From Marilutibacter spongiae (GTDB lineage Bacteria; Pseudomonadota; Gammaproteobacteria; Xanthomonadales; Xanthomonadaceae), in NCBI RefSeq assembly GCF_014145325.1, contig NZ_JACHTF010000002.1:186001-250000 (forward strand): a stretch of DNA of 64,000 nt, read 5' to 3'. This document shows positions 63,578 through 64,000 of this stretch, piece after piece. The notes under the pieces are model-generated. The model did no database searches. It saw only the letters and a list, made by a program, of their open reading frames with translations, and had not been told where the DNA came from. The stretch's first letter is position 1, and each line of letters opens with the position of its first letter. A program made the position numbers and the translations under genes.

Positions 63578-64000
63578 TCATTCGTCCTGCTCCTGCGTGT
63601 CGTCCTGCGCGGCAAGCCGCAGGTGGTGGAAATCGAAGCTGAAATCGGTCTTCGGCGAGATCGCCTCCATGCGCATGCCGGTGACCTTGCCGTCGACGTC
63701 GAGGCTGAAGTTGACGAAGGCGTCGGCGTTCAGCCAGCGCTGGTCCCAGCGCACGATGAAGGTGTCGTGCTGCCAGTGCGACAAGGTGCCCACCAGCGCG
63801 GGCGTGTGGCCGAAGCGCAGCGCCAGGCCGTCGCCACGCGGCTCGACGAAGACATCGCCGTACCACGGATCGCGGTAAGCGCGGACATACCCGGACAGCG
63901 GCAGGGACGGCCGCGAGCGCGCGTCGCGCGCCGCCAGGTGCGCCTGCCAGTCCTCGTCCGATTTCTCCTGCGCCTTGTCGACGGCCGCCTTGTAGGCCGC
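63578..64000 (-). CDS. Serine hydrolase (beta-lactamase class C family), C-terminal part
   Basis: Only the last 140 residues are visible; the gene continues past the right edge. GYVRAYRDPWYGDVFVEPRG, LALRFGHTPALVGTLSHWQH and FSLDVDGKVTGMRMEAISP form a DUF3471-type domain, the C-terminal module attached to class C beta-lactamase-like hydrolases. The catalytic SxxK domain lies outside the window, so the parent call is by association. Confidence 0.78.
   Translation of the reverse strand, partial: AAYKAAVDKAQEKSDEDWQAHLAARDARSRPSLPLSGYVRAYRDPWYGDVFVEPRGDGLALRFGHTPALVGTLSHWQHDTFIVRWDQRWLNADAFVNFSLDVDGKVTGMRMEAISPKTDFSFDFHHLRLAAQDDTQEQDE

Overview
The window is a high-GC chromosomal segment of a gammaproteobacterium of the family Xanthomonadaceae (Lysobacter/Luteimonas/Xanthomonas type). 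The evidence is the gene order sdhC-sdhD-sdhA-sdhB-MAPEG-sdhE-cptA-lolC-lolD-comEC, the fused two-domain E1 dehydrogenase, a TonB-dependent receptor, the sigma-type and protein families, and short intergenic repeats typical of that family. I see no rRNA, tRNA, CRISPR array, transposase, integrase or prophage gene. Almost everything is core housekeeping or envelope DNA.

Region 1 (1-8208): a long leftward block carries the start of comEC, the lipoprotein exporter lolC-lolD, cptA/ygfX and the succinate dehydrogenase flavinylation factor sdhE, a MAPEG membrane protein, and sdhB-sdhA-sdhD-sdhC headed by a tiny SDHAF4-like (DUF1674) gene. ygfZ diverges from it. The enzyme, its FAD-loading factor, a second assembly factor and a possible Fe-S helper (YgfZ) are thus together. 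Region 2 (8222-13963): a leftward run gcdH - GNAT - GST - fused E1 dehydrogenase, then a glycine-zipper envelope protein with its own terminator. Region 3 (14146-20458): mostly rightward small envelope genes (DUF6116, cytochrome c', glycine-zipper lipoprotein, DUF456, phospholipase A1, patatin) plus tatD, tcdA and a cold-shock gene with a clear promoter and long leader. Region 4 (20480-28687): GST and class I fumarase, a TRIC channel, an ECF41-type sigma factor with a regulatory C-terminal domain and its carboxymuconolactone-decarboxylase partner, an ABC exporter, a 7-bp tandem-repeat tract, ferredoxin-NADP reductase, an unknown gene and glutathione peroxidase.

Region 5 (28823-37083): TonB receptor, exported amidohydrolase, DUF1223 protein and exported peptidyl-dipeptidase, suggestive of peptide scavenging. 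Region 6 (37175-48112): sirtuin, GDPD, cyclopropane synthase, DUF3298 lipoprotein, small GNAT, a 65-residue orphan protein behind a near-consensus sigma-54 promoter, rhomboid protease, POT peptide transporter, M14 carboxypeptidase and a three-domain lipoprotein. Region 7 (48149-56399): RNA cyclic phosphodiesterase, Uup, SelO, a membrane protein with a degenerate GGDEF domain, a DEAD-box helicase, an amidotransferase. Region 8 (56431-64000): pseudouridine synthase and LysR, divergent from a VOC - ene-reductase - MDR oxidoreductase operon, YaeQ, a YhiN-type flavoprotein, a 0.7-kb block of palindromic repeats, a 50-residue membrane protein and the end of a serine hydrolase.

No complete undescribed system is evident. 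The best leads are (a) two identical ECF41 promoter motifs with 16-nt spacers ahead of the sigma gene and its partner, the partner having apparently lost about 35 internal residues, (b) the sigma-54-driven orphan small protein with an upstream palindrome, (c) the heptamer repeat with terminal inverted repeats that touches the fpr promoter and a related element inside the sdh operon, and (d) the catalytically degenerate GGDEF membrane protein.
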